This document shows positions 5,900 through 7,908 of a stretch of DNA of 7,908 nucleotides, piece by piece. Within the stretch, counting starts at the first letter, position 1. Every line of letters begins with the position of its first letter. Below the pieces are notes generated by a model. It was not told the DNA's origin. It ran no database searches and saw only the letters and a program-made list of their open reading frames with translations. The DNA comes from DASUFH01 sp036274645. Its GTDB lineage: Bacteria > Acidobacteriota > Terriglobia > 20CM-2-55-15. The stretch covers positions 1 to 7,908 of the forward strand of contig DASUFH010000395.1 in the NCBI GenBank assembly GCA_036274645.1, written 5' to 3'. Made by a program: the position numbers and the translations under genes.

Positions 5900-7204
5900 T
5901 CAACGACGTTCTTTCTTGTCGAGCCTGTCGAGCCATGTCTTTTCGAGTTCACTTAGCGTCATGCCATAGACAGCCTTGTAGTCGATCGTCGCGGGAGGAA
6001 CCGGAACGACCGAAAAGCCGACTCCCTGCGGCGGATTGCTCGTTTGTTTCGACCACTGGTTCTCCAGCTCTTCGAACGAACCCGGCTTACCCATCGACAC
6101 GAATTCCTTCAAATCGAAATCGCTGACGAGAAGGCGGCCGGTACGCAATGTGGCGTCACGCAGCAACCCGGCGTCACCATTCGCGCTTGTCTTCGTGGAA
6201 ATATTGTAGATGACTCCCATGATGTATTCGCCGGCGGGCAGGTCATCGTAGGAATACTTCCCGTCCTTCGTGTTGACCTTGTAATCGCCCCTGGAGTCCC
6301 GGCGCGAAATAGTCACGGTAATGCCGGAGGCAGGCTTGCCGTCCTCGCCGAATACCGTTCCCTGCACGATCGCATGTTCTCTCATTATCAGGCCATTCAG
6401 CGTCTGCTGGCGCCAGTCGATGGAGCCCGACTCCATCACGAACAGTTTCGAAGGCGTGGCTTCCGGCGGTCCAAGGAGTTGACGAAACTTGTCCATGCCG
6501 TATTCGGTGATCAGGAAGTCGATGAACGCTGCCCATGAGTTGTATCGGCGATCGCGGTTTTTCCAGCAGCTGACGATGTCTGTCTCAGGCGGGGTTTCCC
6601 AGGAGTACTCCTCAAGCGGTTTGTAGCGACCTTCGACGCGGAAGGCGCGGACATTGTCCGCCGCCGTTCCCTGCCAGGCTTGCCAATATTTCCCGGCGGC
6701 CCATGAGGCCAGGCCTTCGGATAAGTTCGTGTCCGAGGTCCCCGCCCGGAGCGCTCGGCTATGAAGGAGATGGGCGAATTCGTGAGCGAGGACGCCCGAA
6801 ATCTGAGACCGGCTGGTCTGCTCATTCGCGAACACGACGGCCTGGCCCACGGGCTCAAAAGAATGGGCAAGGCCGCGCTTTGGACAAGGGGCCGTATCGG
6901 GTGGGCGAAACGTCAGGGCGAATCTCTCGGTCGTGGAGACACCCATTCGCTCGACCAGATAGTCGTAGATGTTTTCCACTTCCACCTGAAGCCAATCCAG
7001 ATTCACGGGAACAAAAGATTTCTCGGCGTAGATTTGAAAGTGCGGTGTTTCGCGAATCACTTCGCCGGTGATTGTGCGTGAGACTTCGTCATCAGGCGTC
7101 TGGCCGGCAGCTACCTGGAGTACGTGGTAGGTTTCTACCGAGAGCTTCGGTTCCTGCACAGCTCGCGGTATCAACACCATTACAAGCAACAAGGCCACTC
7201 GCAT
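5900..7204 (-). CDS. Secreted HExxH zinc metallopeptidase (peptidase MA-like) with inserted carboxypeptidase-regulatory-like domain
   Basis: The product has 434 residues. A short signal peptide (MR then a hydrophobic run to residue 12) predicts export. Residues about 43-250 form a gluzincin-type catalytic domain. HEFAH (141-145) supplies two zinc ligands and the catalytic Glu142, and the Glu of LSEGLASW (E163) is the likely third ligand. The following YNSWAAFIDFLITEYGMDKFRQLL (221-244, in pieces) is the helix pair typical of peptidase MA-like proteins. Residues about 279-335 (VQGTVFGEDGKPASGITVTI, later GKYSYDDLPAGEYIMGV) are a carboxypeptidase-regulatory/CNA-B-like beta sandwich. The final VYGMTLSELEKTWLDRL (412-428) is the usual C-terminal helix of the peptidase family, so the beta domain appears inserted before it. 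GGGGGGAG three bases before the ATG fixes the start. Substrate unknown; cell-envelope or extracellular protein is likely. The zinc site is intact, so activity is expected. Confidence 0.88.
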   Translation of the reverse strand: MRVALLLVMVLIPRAVQEPKLSVETYHVLQVAAGQTPDDEVSRTITGEVIRETPHFQIYAEKSFVPVNLDWLQVEVENIYDYLVERMGVSTTERFALTFRPPDTAPCPKRGLAHSFEPVGQAVVFANEQTSRSQISGVLAHEFAHLLHSRALRAGTSDTNLSEGLASWAAGKYWQAWQGTAADNVRAFRVEGRYKPLEEYSWETPPETDIVSCWKNRDRRYNSWAAFIDFLITEYGMDKFRQLLGPPEATPSKLFVMESGSIDWRQQTLNGLIMREHAIVQGTVFGEDGKPASGITVTISRRDSRGDYKVNTKDGKYSYDDLPAGEYIMGVIYNISTKTSANGDAGLLRDATLRTGRLLVSDFDLKEFVSMGKPGSFEELENQWSKQTSNPPQGVGFSVVPVPPATIDYKAVYGMTLSELEKTWLDRLDKKERR

Positions 7205-7266
7205 CAGCTCCCCCCGCTCTGAAGAGGTAAAGTCCGCTCCATCTTAAACGTGATCCTGCAAGACTT

Positions 7267-7614
7267 CTAGCCGCCCGTGTTCCGGACCTGCGCCAGCGCG
7301 CCGGCGAATCGACGCGCCCACCGCTGCTGGCGGACTTTGTCCGGTATCTCATCATGGAATGCATGGAAAACGGAATCGGCGGCCAGGCTCCCAGTCGCTG
7401 CGAGTCGTTCTCTATTGACGTCGAGTTGGACTGTCGGCGCCGAGTCATTCTCTGCCGACGAGCGACCAGTTCCCTGTTGCCATCGACCTGCTCCAACTCG
7501 GCGGCCAGGCGTTCCCTCGCTCGGCGGCTTCAGATATGGCTCAGACTCATCGACGACTAGTAAAAGTGAGCGCCCAGCAGCCCATCCTGTTGGCTGTCCT
7601 TGGCTCTGGTCCAT
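7267..7614 (-). pseudogene. Apparently frameshifted small ORF, unknown function
   Basis: One minus-strand frame is open from 7719 to the TAG at 7267-7269. It reads protein-like at both ends: RSLLLVVDESEPYLKPPSE near 7575-7520, and QLDVNRERLAATGS then FHAFHDEIPDKVRQQRWARR near 7430-7300. The middle of that frame is unnatural, Gly/Arg/Gln-rich. In the same interval (about 7525-7446) a second minus frame gives a convincing helical stretch, ARERLAAELEQVDGNRELVA followed by RRQRM. This suggests one original protein of about 115 residues, interrupted by two compensating frameshifts near 7520 and 7450. A possible start is ATG 7614, without a good Shine-Dalgarno. It would read toward the metallopeptidase gene, 62 bases away. 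I do not recognise a family. It could instead be fully non-coding, or intact with sequencing errors. Confidence 0.35.
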
Positions 7615-7683
7615 CTCAGTCCGGCGTGATCCGCGTGATTCTGGAACAATTGAACACATCACGTCGGAAAGAAAAACTCCCGA

Positions 7684-7711
7684 GTGACTGTCTGAGTTCC
7701 TGCTGTAGACT
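7684..7711 (+). promoter_or_regulatory. Candidate promoter of the WG-repeat gene, near-leaderless
   Basis: GTGACT (7684-7689, four of six to TTGACA), a 16-base spacer, and TAGACT (7706-7711, fits TANNNT) stand just before ATG 7721. Transcription would begin within a few bases of the ATG. No Shine-Dalgarno is present (the sequence before the ATG is TTTTCCCAAT), consistent with a leaderless or nearly leaderless mRNA. The same TAGACT lies before the SUKH-like gene. Confidence 0.4.
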
Positions 7712-7720
7712 TTTCCCAAT

Positions 7721-7908
7721 ATGCGCCGACCAAACTGGATCTTTTCTTCAGTAGCTATGGTTCTCTTCTGCTGTTCGGCGGCACTCAGTTGCGAATATAG
7801 CGCTCTGATCTGGAGCCCGGAGAAATCGGCAGATGCCCTTTACCGCATTGTCCGGGACGGCAAGGTCGGGTATATCGACGGAACTGGAAAAGTTGTAATC
7901 GAGCCGAC
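7721..7908 (+). CDS. Secreted WG-repeat protein, 5' part only
   Basis: The gene runs off the window, leaving 62 complete codons. ATG 7721 is the first possible start, because an in-frame TAG lies at 7706-7708. The N-terminus is a signal peptide (MRRPNW, then a hydrophobic stretch to about residue 24). Cysteines at 17, 18 and 24 are present, but the residues before them do not make a canonical lipobox. Residues about 43-62 (YRIVRDGKVGYIDGTGKVVI, then EP) are the start of a WG beta-repeat: the GKxGYID...GKVVIEP pattern is characteristic, with Tyr in place of the usual Trp. WG-repeat proteins carry several such units of about 20-35 residues and occur in cell-surface or binding proteins of mostly unknown role (family knowledge). 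The number of repeats and any extra domains lie outside the window. Confidence 0.8.
   Translation, partial: MRRPNWIFSSVAMVLFCCSAALSCEYSALIWSPEKSADALYRIVRDGKVGYIDGTGKVVIEP

Noticed and set aside
6044..6538. Plus-strand frame of 164 codons opposite the metallopeptidase
   Set aside because: It is antisense to an intact HExxH peptidase gene with a strong ribosome binding site.
1..7908. CRISPR array, tRNA or rRNA genes, insertion sequence, phage or conjugation genes
   Set aside because: I looked for regularly spaced repeats, cloverleaf-type sequence, transposase motifs and terminal repeats with target duplications and saw none.

Overview
The window is a GC-rich bacterial chromosome segment made of separately transcribed genes in alternating orientation. 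No tRNA, rRNA, CRISPR array or intact insertion sequence is visible. The gene set is a diheme cytochrome with a helix-hairpin-helix insert, a secreted NTF2-like repeat protein, a peptidase MA-like metalloprotease and a WG-repeat protein. This mix suggests a large-genome soil or sediment bacterium, perhaps Acidobacteriota (Bryobacter/Solibacter type). That placement is inference from gene content only, as no phylogenetic marker is present.

Layout. Bases 1-95 are the tail of an upstream unit, ending in a strong rho-independent terminator. Bases 96-502 carry no convincing gene but include a 10-bp inverted repeat. A diheme c-type cytochrome follows at 503-1231 (+). Bases 1232-1471 hold a palindrome and a terminator for the next, convergent gene. 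That gene (1472-2272, -) encodes a SUKH/SMI1-KNR4-like protein with an extra beta-rich C-terminal domain. It diverges from a secreted coiled-coil protein of unknown function (2417-3286, +) across a 144-base gap containing an operator-like dyad. At 3348-3623 (-) lies the 3' remnant of a SAM-dependent O-methyltransferase gene. Next is a 610-residue secreted protein (3843-5675, +) built from two long repeats, each apparently two NTF2-like modules. After a gene-poor stretch (5676-5899) comes a secreted zinc metallopeptidase on the minus strand (5900-7204). Upstream of that is an apparently frameshifted minus-strand ORF (7267-7614). The window ends inside a secreted WG-repeat protein (7721 onward, +).

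The genes do not form an obvious pathway. Four of the five complete genes and the partial sixth are predicted to be exported; only the SUKH-like protein lacks a signal peptide. Several have their own promoter-like or terminator-like signals, so most are probably monocistronic. The SUKH-like gene and the WG-repeat gene both have a TAGACT hexamer just upstream of the ATG and no clear Shine-Dalgarno, which suggests leaderless transcripts. The methyltransferase remnant and the frameshifted ORF suggest accessory DNA undergoing decay. I found no clear multi-gene defence or biosynthetic system. The most unusual objects are single-protein architectures: haem-HhH-haem, four NTF2 modules, a peptidase with an inserted beta domain, and SUKH plus a beta domain.
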